From Mucilaginibacter lappiensis (GTDB lineage: Bacteria; Bacteroidota; Bacteroidia; Sphingobacteriales; Sphingobacteriaceae): 64,000 nt of DNA. The notes beneath the pieces were generated by a model that was given only the letters and a program-made list of their open reading frames with translations, searched no databases and was not told the origin of the DNA. Position numbers and translations under genes: made by a program. Each line of letters opens with the position of its first letter. Within the stretch, counting starts at the first letter, position 1. Location: the NCBI RefSeq assembly GCF_900155965.1, contig NZ_FTMG01000004.1, positions 248,001-312,000 of the forward strand, in the 5' to 3' direction. Of the stretch, positions 52,001 through 62,600 are shown in pieces.

Positions 52001-52588
52001 ATGGTAGAGAAGAAAAAACTAACCGTTGGTAATATCATCTATCTACTATCGGCGGCTGTTATCGTTATTATGCTGGTTAATCCCACAGCAAAAAGTTTAT
52101 TAATAAGAGGTTTGATAGGTATCGGCTTTTTTAAACCCGAAATTCCTATCCAGGTGTCAAAAAAAGCATTAGCCGATCCGTTTAATATAGCCTTCAGAGA
52201 TAGTAGCGGCAGAACTTTAAATACCGATGATTTAAGGGGCAAAGTGATATTTGTAAACTTTTGGGCCACTTGGTGCCCACCTTGTATCGCGGAAATGCCT
52301 ACCCTTGACGATTTCTATAAGCAGTATAAAAATGATCCTAACGCGGTTGTCATAATGGCTGATGTAGATAACAACTATGAAAAAGCCAATGCATTCATGA
52401 AAAAGCATCAATATGTTTTACCGGTTTACACACTGGCTAGTAACATACCGGAAGATATTATGGACGGAACCATCCCAACTACGCTAGTATTTAACAAAAA
52501 AGGTGAACTGGTATTTAGGCATACCAACACGGCGAATTATAACAGTACCGGGTTTAGAGATTACTTCAATAAGCTGACTAAGGAGTAA
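52001..52588 (+). CDS. TlpA-like membrane-anchored thioredoxin
   Basis: 195 residues. One N-terminal TM anchor (about 10-28) is followed by a periplasmic thioredoxin domain of TlpA/ResA type with active site WCPPC (Cys92, Cys95) in FWATWCPPCIAEMPTL and cis-Pro in GTIPTTLVFNKKG. It starts 17 bp after the transporter half gene, so the three genes form an operon. It probably keeps the transporter cysteines or a sulfur substrate reduced on the periplasmic side; this pairing is inferred from linkage. Confidence 0.92.
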   Translation: MVEKKKLTVGNIIYLLSAAVIVIMLVNPTAKSLLIRGLIGIGFFKPEIPIQVSKKALADPFNIAFRDSSGRTLNTDDLRGKVIFVNFWATWCPPCIAEMPTLDDFYKQYKNDPNAVVIMADVDNNYEKANAFMKKHQYVLPVYTLASNIPEDIMDGTIPTTLVFNKKGELVFRHTNTANYNSTGFRDYFNKLTKE

Positions 52589-52731
52589 TTTAAACAATTC
52601 CATTAATTGTTTAAATTACACAAAATAAAATCACTCTTTCAAATAGATTTTTTTTAAATTAATTGTTGTTATTTTAACACTTATTAATTTTTTTTCTTTT
52701 CTTTACAATTCCAATATCAAAACCTCATTCA

Positions 52732-54282
52732 ATGAAAAAGAAAACACTTACTCATTTATTTACCTGGTTATTTTGTCTCGGTTCAGCTACTGCTTTTAGC
52801 CAAACCGGAACCATTACCATTAGCAACAATTCAAACACTACTATTAACAAAAATATTTACGGACAATTTGCTGAGCATCTTGGTCATGGAATATACGGTG
52901 GTTTTTGGGTAGATAAGAGTCTCCCGGTAAAAAAGCAAGATCGTATCAGGCTTGATGTTGTTGAAGCCTTGAAAAAGATAAAGATCCCAAACCTGCGCTG
53001 GCCTGGTGGTTGCTTTGCCGATGAGTATCACTGGCGCGATGGTATAGGTCCAAAGGCACAACGCCCACGTATGGTAAATACCAACTGGGGCGGCGTAACC
53101 GAGGATAACAGCTTTGGCACACATGAATTTTTGGAACTTTGCAGTTTATTGAAATGCGAACCTTACGTAGCGGGTAATGTGGGTAGCGGGACGGTGGAAG
53201 AAATGTCGAAATGGATCGAATACCTGAACTCCAACAGTACCAGTACCGTGGTACAGGAAAGGGCAAAAAATGGTCACCCAGAACCGTATAAAGTTACTTT
53301 CTGGGGTGTTGGCAACGAAAGCTGGGGTTGCGGTGGCAACATGACGCCAGAGTTTTATGCCGATCAATTTAAGCGTTATGCTTCTTTTGCCAAGGATTAT
53401 CCCGGTGCAAGGCTTAAAAAGATTGCCAGCGGCCCAAATTCCGATGATTATAATTGGACGGAAGTATGTATGAAAAATATACCGCAGTATATGATGTACG
53501 GCTTATCACTGCATTACTATACCATCCCAACTGGTCAATGGGGTAAAAAAGGATCTGCAACTTCGTTTAGCGAAAGTGAATATTTTAACACGATGGTAAA
53601 TTGCTTGAAAATGGAGGAGTTGGTGACCAAACATTCGGCTATCATGGATAAATACGACCCTGAGAAAAAAGTGGCTTTAATAGTTGACGAATGGGGTGTT
53701 TGGACTGATCCTGAACCCGGTACCAATCCAGGCTTCCTGTTTCAGCAAAACAGTCTTCGCGATGCGCTGATTGCGGGCACTACCCTAAATATTTTTAATA
53801 ATCACAGCGACCGTGTTAAAATGGCTGCATTAGCACAAACCATTAACGTTTTACAATCGCTCATTTTAACCGATAAAGAAAAAATAGTGCTTACCCCTAC
53901 CTATCATGTATTTGACATGTATAAAGTGCACCAGGATGCGAAATATCTGCCTATCAAATTAGACGTGCCCGATTACGAAGTTGATGGAAAAAAAATAGCG
54001 GCTGTGAATGCTTCTGCTTCGCAGGATGCTGCTGGTAAGATACATATTTCGTTGGTTAACCTGGATATTCATCATCCAATAACCATTACAACGGCTTTAC
54101 AGGATATCAAATGGTCGGCAGTAAGCGGCCAGGTCTTAACTTCGGCCAATGTAACCAATATCAACACTTTTGCCGATCCCAACAAAATACATCTGAGCAA
54201 TTTTACCGGTGCTAAAAAAGATGGCGATAAACTGGTGGTTACGTTACCTGCCAAATCAATAGTGACTTTGGAGTTGAATTAA
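52732..54282 (+). CDS. Alpha-L-arabinofuranosidase, GH51
   Basis: 516 residues with signal peptide (to about AFSQ, residue 24). The GH51 barrel is clear: [40 protein letters not shown], acid/base Glu196 in [12 protein letters not shown], nucleophile Glu320 in LIVDEWGVW, and a C-terminal beta domain ending [14 protein letters not shown]. It releases terminal arabinofuranose from arabinan or arabinoxylan in the periplasm. It is monocistronic here, with a REP-like palindrome right after the stop. The SusC/SusD pair lies 5 kb away, so they need not belong to one utilisation locus. Confidence 0.95.
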   Translation: MKKKTLTHLFTWLFCLGSATAFSQTGTITISNNSNTTINKNIYGQFAEHLGHGIYGGFWVDKSLPVKKQDRIRLDVVEALKKIKIPNLRWPGGCFADEYHWRDGIGPKAQRPRMVNTNWGGVTEDNSFGTHEFLELCSLLKCEPYVAGNVGSGTVEEMSKWIEYLNSNSTSTVVQERAKNGHPEPYKVTFWGVGNESWGCGGNMTPEFYADQFKRYASFAKDYPGARLKKIASGPNSDDYNWTEVCMKNIPQYMMYGLSLHYYTIPTGQWGKKGSATSFSESEYFNTMVNCLKMEELVTKHSAIMDKYDPEKKVALIVDEWGVWTDPEPGTNPGFLFQQNSLRDALIAGTTLNIFNNHSDRVKMAALAQTINVLQSLILTDKEKIVLTPTYHVFDMYKVHQDAKYLPIKLDVPDYEVDGKKIAAVNASASQDAAGKIHISLVNLDIHHPITITTALQDIKWSAVSGQVLTSANVTNINTFADPNKIHLSNFTGAKKDGDKLVVTLPAKSIVTLELN

Positions 54283-54285
54283 TCT

Positions 54286-54365
54286 TGTCATCCTGAGCGC
54301 AGCGAAGGATCTATTCTTCGATATGCATGTGTGTAAATAGATCCTTCGCTGCGCTCAGGATGGCA
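54286..54365. repeat. REP-like long palindrome between convergent genes
   Basis: The left arm TTGTCATCCTGAGCGCAG (from 54285) and the right arm ending GCTCAGGATGGCA (54365) form two almost perfect 30-bp inverted halves around about 20 bp. The element begins 3 bp after the GH51 stop. It is the same family as 42476-42557. It likely acts as a shared terminator between the convergent genes, with T's after the right arm. Confidence 0.88.
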
Positions 54366-54384
54366 CTTTTTTGTAGCTATGATA

Positions 54385-55827
54385 TCATCTTACTTTAATC
54401 CCCCAAATATCACTTAGCGCTTTTTTTGCCGCATGATAACCACACATACCATGTACCCCACCTCCAGGTGGGGTGGAGGACGAACAAATGTAAAGCCCTT
54501 TAGCTGATGTTTTATAAGGCGACCAACGCAGGGCTGGCCGTGTAAACAACTGCCTGATGTCAATAACTCCGCCGTTGATATCACCACCAATATAATTGGG
54601 GTTGTATTGCTCCATCTGGGTAGTATTGAAAGTATGTTTGGCCAATATGGTATCTCTAAAACCAGGTGCAAAGCGTTCCACCTGTTGTTCAATAATGGCT
54701 GTCATATCTTTTTCGGATCCATTGGGCACATGGCAGTAGGCCCAGGCAGTATGTTTACCCTTGGGTGCACGTGAAGCATCAAACTGACTTTGCTGGGCTA
54801 GCAATACAAATGGTTTTTCTGGATGTTCACCTTTCCATATCCGTTGTTCGCTCTCTGCTATTTCTTCAAAGGTATTACCTATATGCACGGTTCCGGCCTT
54901 TTTAACCTGGTCTGCTTTAAATGGGATTGGTGCATCTAGGGCCCAGTCTATTTTAAATACGCCCATCCCGTAGCGATAGCGTTCCAATTGCCACTTATAC
55001 AGGGGTGAAAACCGGTGCCCGGCTATTTTTAAGAGTTGTTTCGGTGTGATATCGAACAGTACAGCGTGGGTGGATGGGAGTTGACTTAGTGATTCAATGT
55101 AACGGTCAGTTTCTATTTTACCCCCTATCGAAATAAAATAGGAAGCCAAAGCCGAGGCTATTTGTTTTGATCCTCCTTTTGGTACTGGCCAGCCTTTTAA
55201 ATGCCCCTGTGCCATCAGTACTAACCCAATGGCAGAAGTTGCTATATTACTTAAAGGTTGAATAGAATGAGCTGCCATCCCGGCAAATAAGCCCTTTGCG
55301 GCCTGTGTTTTAAAACGTTTCTCTAAAAATGTTGCTGAAGTTAAACCATCGAGGCCAAATTTGGCCATAGCCAAAGGATGTTTTGGAAAATGCAGTGGAC
55401 CTAATGCATCAGGAGCTATGAGTGGCCAGTTTTTTACTAAAGGTTTGATGAGTTTAAGATAGGCTTGTTCGTCTTCGCCTAATAAATTGGCAGTTTGTTC
55501 GATTGATTTGGTTAATATAACGGCCGTGCCATCATCAAATGGATGCGCGGCCGCTATTTCGGGATAAATATATTCAAGTCCGTGCTGGTCAAGCGGCAGT
55601 GTCTCAAAAAATGGGGAAGCTGCTGCCAGAGGATGTATAGCCGAACAAATATCATGCATGTAACCAGGTAATGTGAGTTCTGCCGAACGCAGGCCTCCTC
55701 CTATCTCTTTTTTACCCTCGAGCAATAATACCGATAAACCATTTTGCTGCAATAATATAGCTGCCGCCAGACCATTAGGCCCAGAGCCAACAATTACGGC
55801 GTCATAGTCGCGTTTTTCAGGCTTCAT
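54385..55827 (-). CDS. NAD(P)/FAD-dependent oxidoreductase, phytoene-desaturase-like
   Basis: 480 residues. The N-terminal dinucleotide fold shows DAVIVGSGPNGLAAAILLQQNGLSVLLLEGKKEIGGGLRS (GxGxxG, then the acidic end of beta-2). The C-terminal FAD motif lies in GLYICSSSTPPGGGVHGMCGYHAAKKAL. The closest family is the PYROXD2/CrtI-like amine-oxidase group. In bacteria these are often annotated as phytoene dehydrogenase-related, but no carotenoid genes are adjacent, so I do not assign that reaction. It is followed downstream by the REP palindrome. Confidence 0.88.
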   Translation of the reverse strand: MKPEKRDYDAVIVGSGPNGLAAAILLQQNGLSVLLLEGKKEIGGGLRSAELTLPGYMHDICSAIHPLAAASPFFETLPLDQHGLEYIYPEIAAAHPFDDGTAVILTKSIEQTANLLGEDEQAYLKLIKPLVKNWPLIAPDALGPLHFPKHPLAMAKFGLDGLTSATFLEKRFKTQAAKGLFAGMAAHSIQPLSNIATSAIGLVLMAQGHLKGWPVPKGGSKQIASALASYFISIGGKIETDRYIESLSQLPSTHAVLFDITPKQLLKIAGHRFSPLYKWQLERYRYGMGVFKIDWALDAPIPFKADQVKKAGTVHIGNTFEEIAESEQRIWKGEHPEKPFVLLAQQSQFDASRAPKGKHTAWAYCHVPNGSEKDMTAIIEQQVERFAPGFRDTILAKHTFNTTQMEQYNPNYIGGDINGGVIDIRQLFTRPALRWSPYKTSAKGLYICSSSTPPGGGVHGMCGYHAAKKALSDIWGIKVR

Positions 55828-55918
55828 GTATACGGTAGGTGTTTAAGAACTCACTAAGATATTTAAATAAAGCTTTTATTATCTTAATGAATTTAAAAAC
55901 CCAACCGTATTTTCCGGA

Positions 55919-56536
55919 TCAATTCAAAACCTCACCGGCATGAGTAGCTTCCGGTACCTCGATCAGCTTGCCGGAGTGAACATCATAAATGTAACCGTAA
56001 ATCGGAATGTTTTTGGCTACCAGTGGATGCTGCCTGATACGTTGAACATCTTCGGTAACGCTTGCTTCCAGGTTTTTAAAGGTCAGGAAAGAGATGTGGC
56101 GAGCCTCGTTTGATCCGCCACTTTCTTCGGTATTGCGCCAGCCATGTTCATCAACTGTAGCCGTTTTTAAACTTTTGGCCAGCAGGTCACGAATAATATC
56201 ATCAGTAAACAAAGCCATTCCGCAATCAGTATGATGAATGACGAACCACTCTTTAGTTCCCAACAGCTTGTGCGATATCACCAGCGAGCGAATGGCATCA
56301 TCACTAGCGCGGCCACCGGCGTTACGGATCACATGCGCATCACCCTCAGCTAAACCTGCATACTGGGCCGGATCAAGCCGGGCATCCATACAGGTTAAAA
56401 TGGCAAACTGTCGGGCGGGCGGTATCGTCAACTCACCTTTATCGCCAAAGTGCTTGACATATTCCTGATTAGCCGAAAGCACTTGTTGGTGAACTTTCGA
56501 TCTGATTTTTTGCAATGGATCAATTACGTTTGACAT
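55919..56536 (-). CDS. Beta-class carbonic anhydrase
   Basis: 205 residues. The zinc ligands Cys49, His102 and Cys105 are visible in [10 protein letters not shown] and [10 protein letters not shown], and the Asp51-Arg53 dyad is intact. It interconverts CO2 and bicarbonate in the cytoplasm. The upstream gene, encoding a cysteine-free peroxiredoxin-fold protein, ends 22 bp before its start, so the two are probably co-transcribed. Confidence 0.95.
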   Translation of the reverse strand: MSNVIDPLQKIRSKVHQQVLSANQEYVKHFGDKGELTIPPARQFAILTCMDARLDPAQYAGLAEGDAHVIRNAGGRASDDAIRSLVISHKLLGTKEWFVIHHTDCGMALFTDDIIRDLLAKSLKTATVDEHGWRNTEESGGSNEARHISFLTFKNLEASVTEDVQRIRQHPLVAKNIPIYGYIYDVHSGKLIEVPEATHAGEVLN

Positions 56537-56558
56537 AGCTTTAGCTGTTTTAAAATGA

Positions 56559-57203
56559 TCAGGCAGATTTTCTGCTGTGGTTAATTAATGCTGATTCATA
56601 AACCGAAGCAATAATATCATCGGCCGAAAATGTTCCTAATAAGTCAAAATCAATGTGACTATAAACAACCTGTTTGGAAGGTTCAACAATGTAAGTAGCC
56701 AAAAGCGGCGCGTTCACATCAATGCCCGAAAATCTGTTCCAAACCGGGTCTTCATCAGAAAAAATCCTGAATGCCTGTGCTAGTTCTTTTTCCTCGTCAT
56801 AATAAAAGTTAAGGGTGAAGCTGTGCTCCCAAGCTTTCTTTTCCAGGTCCTCAGTACGCTCATCGCTTACGATCAGCAGGTTTCCGCCGCTGGCTTTTAT
56901 TTCATTATGGATATGGTTAAGCTGTTTAAGCAATGTAAAACCGTGATCGCGCCAGTGTGGGGAGTAAAAAGCAATTACCAATGGCTTATTCAAAAGATGT
57001 CTTAATGAAACAGGGCCATGTACTTCGGCTCCGTTAAAAAACTGCTGCCAGCGACTGTAATTACTATATAGTTTAAGATCCGGCACATAGTTACCGGCTT
57101 TAACTGGTTTTAAAGGTTGGTATGGCTTAAACGGCAGATCAGCATCAGCAACAATCTCTGACAGATCAAAAAATGGATATTTGGTATTATTTGTAGTTAA
57201 CAT
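56559..57203 (-). CDS. Peroxiredoxin/thioredoxin-fold protein lacking cysteine
   Basis: 214 residues. The pattern is that of an AhpC/TSA-type domain: [62 protein letters not shown], then [23 protein letters not shown] and an AYIVEP-like strand ([19 protein letters not shown]). At the place of the peroxidatic cysteine (PxxxTxxC) the sequence reads SPHWRDHG, and no cysteine occurs anywhere in the protein. It therefore cannot act as a thiol peroxidase and may be a binding or regulatory descendant. It is paired with carbonic anhydrase. Confidence 0.75.
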   Translation of the reverse strand: MLTTNNTKYPFFDLSEIVADADLPFKPYQPLKPVKAGNYVPDLKLYSNYSRWQQFFNGAEVHGPVSLRHLLNKPLVIAFYSPHWRDHGFTLLKQLNHIHNEIKASGGNLLIVSDERTEDLEKKAWEHSFTLNFYYDEEKELAQAFRIFSDEDPVWNRFSGIDVNAPLLATYIVEPSKQVVYSHIDFDLLGTFSADDIIASVYESALINHSRKSA

Positions 57204-57615
57204 TTTAAATAGAATGAAGATTAAACGAATTGTAATTAATTGTCACGATGATAGCTCAGCATCAACAACTGCACAATCCGTAAATTACAGGGTAGTCAGT
57301 TAATAGCCGGACGATTGCGGACTTGTTTAATTGATTTACCAGATAAGCGTTCATAAAATATATGTTAAATAATGAGATCAGTAAAATAGGAGAGTAGACG
57401 GGATCGACAGAAGGTATAATTCAACAACAGCAACACATGACCTTTTTGCTATCGATACGATGCAAAAAGAGAGATGTATTTAATATAAATTTACTGCCCG
57501 ACATGATTTTGAATGTTCTGAAGTTCAAATATACTACAATGTCTATATATTTAGTATATATTTATAAATTATTTTTTTGTCTTTTGTTTTTTATCTTTCA
57601 AGCAAAAAATAAACT
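57204..57615. other. 412-bp intergenic region before the L,D-transpeptidase gene
   Basis: This divergent gap is very AT-rich toward its right end. It holds a hairpin CTTTTTGC/GCAAAAAG (57442-57469) and a dyad TTTGAA/TTCAAA near 57510-57531. One short plus-strand frame here (57437-57622) has no family signal or ribosome site. No promoter stands out. Confidence 0.5.
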
Positions 57616-59277
57616 ATGCTAAACAGGCGGATAAAACAATATACTCTTCTGATAATCATTGGTATTTCCATTCTGTTTAGTTGTAAGCAAAATCCCAAAC
57701 ACCGGGTATCAAAAGCCGATTCTATCAAAAAGAAGATTGTTAAAGAATGGAATAAAACTATCCCGGGAAGTTTTAGCGATCAAACTGAAGCAGTTTTCGA
57801 CAGCTTACAAATAAATATTTTCCTCAAAAAGTATCCGGCTTTTGATGCCTACGCAAAGGATATTAACCTATTTTATAGCAAGCGTAAATTTGCCTATGCC
57901 TGGTACGCCAAGAGTATATTAATAGAACAAGCTGGCAACCTGGTTGACAGATTAAACAATTTACAAAACGAAGGCATATATAAGGCCATCCCCTACCCAA
58001 AATCATTAGACTCACTCGTGTTTGATGCCCACCCCAAAGCAACTAAGATCAAAGCCAAAACAAATATTACCACCGAATTGATGCTTACCGCGCAGTACTT
58101 TGTTTTTTCGAAGCTGGCATTTCAAGGTATGAGCGATTCAGTTACACGGGCAGTAAACTGGTATCTGCCACGTAAAAAGGTATCCTATAACGATTATTTG
58201 GATAGCTTACTGAAAAAAACGGGGAAATCAAGCAATGTTTTATCCGAACCCGTTTATCGCCAATACGATCTGTTAAAAAGCTTTCTGGCCAAATACCGCC
58301 ATCTGGATACGATAGATAAATGGCAGCCTATTATTCCTGGTAAAAAACTTAAACCAGGTGATTCCTCAGCAATAATATCCTTAATCAAAAAACGACTTTA
58401 TAAACTGGAGGATTTTAAAGGTGATACCTTAAACAATGTATATGATGATGATCTGAAAGATGCCTTTAAACAATTTCAGATGCGACATGGACTTACTGCC
58501 GATGGCGTTGCCGGCGCAAGTACTATAGCCGAGTTAAATATACCTCTGAAAACCCGGATGCGGCAGATCATCGTCAATATGGAGCGTTGCAGATGGCTTC
58601 CTGTTAGTTTAAACACCGATTACCTGGCTGTGAATATACCTGAATTCAAACTTCATGTTTATCATGCTGATAGCTTATTATGGAGTTGTAATGTAGTTGT
58701 GGGTCAAAAAGTTCATCAAACGGTAATATTCTATGGCGAGATGCAGTATGTCGTTTTTAGTCCATACTGGAACCTACCCGAAAGTATTATACGAAATGAA
58801 GTATTGCCCGAGATTAAAAAGAACTCAAACTACGTTAACGAGCATAATATGATCATTACCGGAAAAGAAAATGGACTGCCTGTGATCAAACAAAAACCCG
58901 GGCCAGCCAACTCCCTGGGGCTGGTTAAATTCCTTTTCCCTAACAGTTATAGTATTTATTTACATGATACACCATCCAAATCACTATTTGGCGAATCGTC
59001 AAGAGCATTCAGTCATGGCTGCATCCGTGTTGGTGAACCCGCTAAACTGGCTTCATTTTTATTAAAATACGATACGACATGGACGGCTGATAGGATCAGT
59101 AAAGCTATGCACCTGGGTAAAGAACAGCAAATAACCCTTAAACATAAAACCCCCGTTTTTATAGCCTACTTTACTGCTTTTACAGATCGTAATAACAAAC
59201 TTAATTTCCGTAAGGATATATACAACCGGGATGAGCAACTGGCATCCATGATTATATCTGGAAAAGGCAGGTATTAA
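57616..59277 (+). CDS. L,D-transpeptidase (YcbB-like) lipoprotein
   Basis: 553 residues. The N-terminus LLIIIGISILFSC is a lipoprotein signal with lipidated Cys23. A scaffold region (about 60-230) is followed by a peptidoglycan-binding domain (about 245-306, FQMRHGLTADGVAGASTIAELN) and a YkuD catalytic domain (about 335-490) with catalytic Cys469 in SHGCIRVGEP and upstream His450 in SIYLHDTP. The enzyme makes 3-3 crosslinks or attaches groups to peptidoglycan in the periplasm. Its lipoprotein form differs from E. coli YcbB (LdtD), which has a TM anchor. A terminator follows at 59299-59321. Confidence 0.94.
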   Translation: MLNRRIKQYTLLIIIGISILFSCKQNPKHRVSKADSIKKKIVKEWNKTIPGSFSDQTEAVFDSLQINIFLKKYPAFDAYAKDINLFYSKRKFAYAWYAKSILIEQAGNLVDRLNNLQNEGIYKAIPYPKSLDSLVFDAHPKATKIKAKTNITTELMLTAQYFVFSKLAFQGMSDSVTRAVNWYLPRKKVSYNDYLDSLLKKTGKSSNVLSEPVYRQYDLLKSFLAKYRHLDTIDKWQPIIPGKKLKPGDSSAIISLIKKRLYKLEDFKGDTLNNVYDDDLKDAFKQFQMRHGLTADGVAGASTIAELNIPLKTRMRQIIVNMERCRWLPVSLNTDYLAVNIPEFKLHVYHADSLLWSCNVVVGQKVHQTVIFYGEMQYVVFSPYWNLPESIIRNEVLPEIKKNSNYVNEHNMIITGKENGLPVIKQKPGPANSLGLVKFLFPNSYSIYLHDTPSKSLFGESSRAFSHGCIRVGEPAKLASFLLKYDTTWTADRISKAMHLGKEQQITLKHKTPVFIAYFTAFTDRNNKLNFRKDIYNRDEQLASMIISGKGRY

Positions 59278-59298
59278 AAATAACAACCGATCATAGAT

Positions 59299-59321
59299 AG
59301 AATGAAGCATTCTTTTTATTT
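59299..59321 (+). terminator. Terminator of the L,D-transpeptidase gene
   Basis: AGAATG (59299-59304) pairs with CATTCT (59308-59313), followed by TTTTATTT. The stem is short. Confidence 0.7.
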
Positions 59322-59675
59322 GTCATTTTGACAATAAAATTTGCTATTAAGCCATTTTAAGGTTTATAATACTGGCAAATTAAAAAAACAAAATATTTTT
59401 CATGGGTTTGTAGGCAATAGTTAGAATTTAATTGTCCACCTCTTAAATCACTTCATGTGCCGGTCCTAGTCCGGGGCAATTAAGTGTGAATTTAACACCA
59501 ACATTGATTATTAAAACCCGAAAAAAATAGGCCTATGTAAAAAATGCTTACTAACCCTACCAAAGCACAATTACCCGGCGGGAAATTGCTGCTCCACAGA
59601 ATGATTTTTGAATGTTTATAAATGCAAGTGCAATCGACAGCGCTTGTTATTAACTCCCTTTAAATTCAGTAAAAT
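59322..59675. other. Leader region of the SusC gene
   Basis: About 350 bp without a gene. It contains GTGCCGGTCCTAGTCCGGGGCA (in part self-complementary, near 59458-59479). I see no anti-sigma/ECF sigma pair beside it and no convincing TAnnTTTG promoter. A long untranslated leader of the SusC gene is likely. Confidence 0.4.
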
Positions 59676-62600
59676 ATGAAATTTTTAAAACACCCAATGG
59701 GTGTACATAGGCCATGGATATCCAAATCTTTGCCCTTATGTAAATTAGCCCTTGCAGGTATAGTTCTCATAAATACGCAAACAGTGGCCCATGCCAGTCC
59801 TAAGTTTACCAACAAGCTTAATTTTAATATCAACAGTAGCATCGCAAAGATCAGTGGTAAAGTTGTTGACGAAAAAGGCGAACCCCTTGTTGGTGTAAGT
59901 GTCAGAATAAAAGGCACTACAACAGGTACCCAAACCGATGCCAATGGTAACTTTACATTGGATGCCGATAGCAAAACAGTTTTAATTGTAAGCTATATAG
60001 GTTTTAGTACCAAAGAAGTGATCGTAGGTTCAAAAACATCATTAACTATAACCCTGTTAAGTAACAATAACTTAAACGAGGTGGTGGTTACGGCTTTGGG
60101 TATTAAGAAAGAATCAAAAAAGCTGGGTTATTCGGTTTCAACAGTTAATGGTAATGCTTTGGATAAAGCCAAAGAATCAAACGTTGCCTTATCATTAGAA
60201 GGCCGGGTAGCTGGTTTAAGTATAAGCGGTACTTCTGGCGGTGCGGGATCATCTGCCCGTATATTATTGCGCGGTGTTACAAGCGCTAGTGCAGGTTCGC
60301 CATTGTTTGTTATTAATGGTGTGCCAATGGATAATACTCAAAGAGGCCAATCTGGTGAATGGGGTGGCGCTGACTATGGTGATGGTATTGCCAACATTAA
60401 TCCTGACGATATCGAAAGCATGACTGTACTGAAAGGGCAATCCGCTTCCGCTCTTTACGGTACGCGTGCCGTAAACGGCGTTATTCTGATCACCACCAAA
60501 TCTGGTAAAAAGAATTCAGGCTTTGGTGTTGAATATAACACCAACTATCAAATGGATAAGGTTTATGATAACACAGATTTTCAGGATCAATATGGACAAG
60601 GTGAAAATGGCTTAAAACCTACATCAGTTGCCAACGCATTGAGTTCTGGGAACCTGGCCTGGGGTGCCAAATTAGACGGCTCATCTGTTATACAGCTTGA
60701 CGGTAAACAATATGCTTACTCTAAAACAAGTGATAATTATACCAAATTCTATAATACAGGTAAAACGTTCACTAATACTGTTGCCTTAACCGGTGGTGGC
60801 GACAATGGAGCATTTCGTTTGTCGTTATCTGACCTGAATAATCACGCTATTACCCCTAACAGCGGATTAGACAGAAAAACCTTCAACTTTAATGGTATGC
60901 AAACCGTTATTAAAAATCTGGACATCAACGTTGTTGCCAATTACATACTTGACAATGAAAAAAATCGTTCAGGTTTGAGCGACGGTCCGGGTAACCCCAA
61001 TAACGTACAGTTTTTAGCGCCAAACGAGCCCCAAAGTATGTTAGCTCCTGGTTATAATGCAAGTGGTAAAGAAACATCATTTACTAATGATATTTATGTA
61101 ACTAATCCTTATTTTGCGGCTTATAAATTTGTAAACACTACAAAAAGGGAGCGTTTAATATCATCATTGTCAGCCAAATATAGTTTCCTGCCATGGGCAT
61201 ATATTCAGGGTAGAATTGGCTATGACAACATTCATGATTCTCGCTTGAATATTGAACCAACCGGAACTGCCTATGTAAGCGGTAATGGTAACATGAATAC
61301 TCAAACTTCAGAAATTACCGAATTCAATACGGACGTATTAATTGGAGCAAAGCATGATATCGTTAAAGATTTGTTAAACCTGGATTTATCCGTAGGTGGT
61401 AACATTCGTAAAAATACCTTTGCTGGAACTTATATTAACGGTAGTAACTTTATTATTCCTTACTTCTATGATCTGTCAAACTTCCCAAGCAGATCAAGTG
61501 GTAATTTACAGCCCCAAAATTTGCAAGTAAATTCAGCCTATTATACTGCCGATTTTTCTATCAAAAACTTTCTGGTATTAAGCACAACCGGCAGGTATGA
61601 TGTTTACAGTAGTATTGCTGATAACATAGGCAGAGGTATATTTACCCCTTCTGTTTCGGCCAGTTTTATTTTTTCTGATCTTACGCACATTGAGGGGCTT
61701 GATTTTGGAAAACTTCGTTTATCATATGCCAAAACAAGTAATGGTGCACCCAACTATGCCAACCAGGTGTTTTATAGTGTAAGCAATTCTATAAACGGAG
61801 TAAACGCGGGTAGCTTTGGCTCAACCTTACCAAACTTGTTCTTAAAACCATTTACATTAAGTGAATATGAAGTTGGTACCGAATTAAAATTCTTTAATGA
61901 CCGCCTTGGGTTAGACGTAGCTTATTTTGCAAGAAAAACTAAAGATGAAATCATCCCGGCTACACTTGATAACTCTGCTGGTTATACCTCTTATTACGTT
62001 GCAACAGCAAGTACTCAAAACAGAGGTGTAGAAGTTGAAATACATGGTACTCCGTTTAAAACCAGTACTTTTTCATGGACACCATCATTCAATTTTACTT
62101 ATGTTAAAAACAAGACCTTATCCACAAATGAGCAAAATGCTAATATTGGTCTAGGTACTTATCGTCCGTTAAATGCAACAACTGCTTTCGTTGTAGGTAT
62201 GTCAGGTCCACAGATTATGGCCAATGACTACAAACGCGACGCTAAAGGTAATATCATATTTGATGCTACCGGAAATGCCGAAATAACCGGACGTATACCT
62301 GTGGGTAGTGTAACACCTAAATTTTATGGTGGTTTAAATAACGATTTTAACTATAAGAATTTCAACATGGGTTTCCTGATTGATTATCGCTATGGTAATA
62401 AGATTTTATCCGCTACCAGCTATTACAGTATCTTCCGCGGTTTAAACAAAATGACTTTGCCAGGTCGTGAAGGTGGCGTTGTGGGAGTAGGTGTAACTGA
62501 AGCCGGCACTCCAAATACTGTAAATGTACCTGCCGAAACTTACTACCAGAACTTAGCTAAAAATGTATCAGCATTAAACGCACTGGATGGTAGCTTTATT

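Noticed and set aside
54385..55827. Carotenoid biosynthesis (phytoene desaturase) call
   Set aside because: Only the general FAD fold is shared; no phytoene synthase or other carotenoid gene is nearby.
57437..57622. Short plus-strand frame of 61 codons before the L,D-transpeptidase
   Set aside because: Extremely AT-rich, no recognisable motif or ribosome site, and it overlaps the start of the real gene in another frame.
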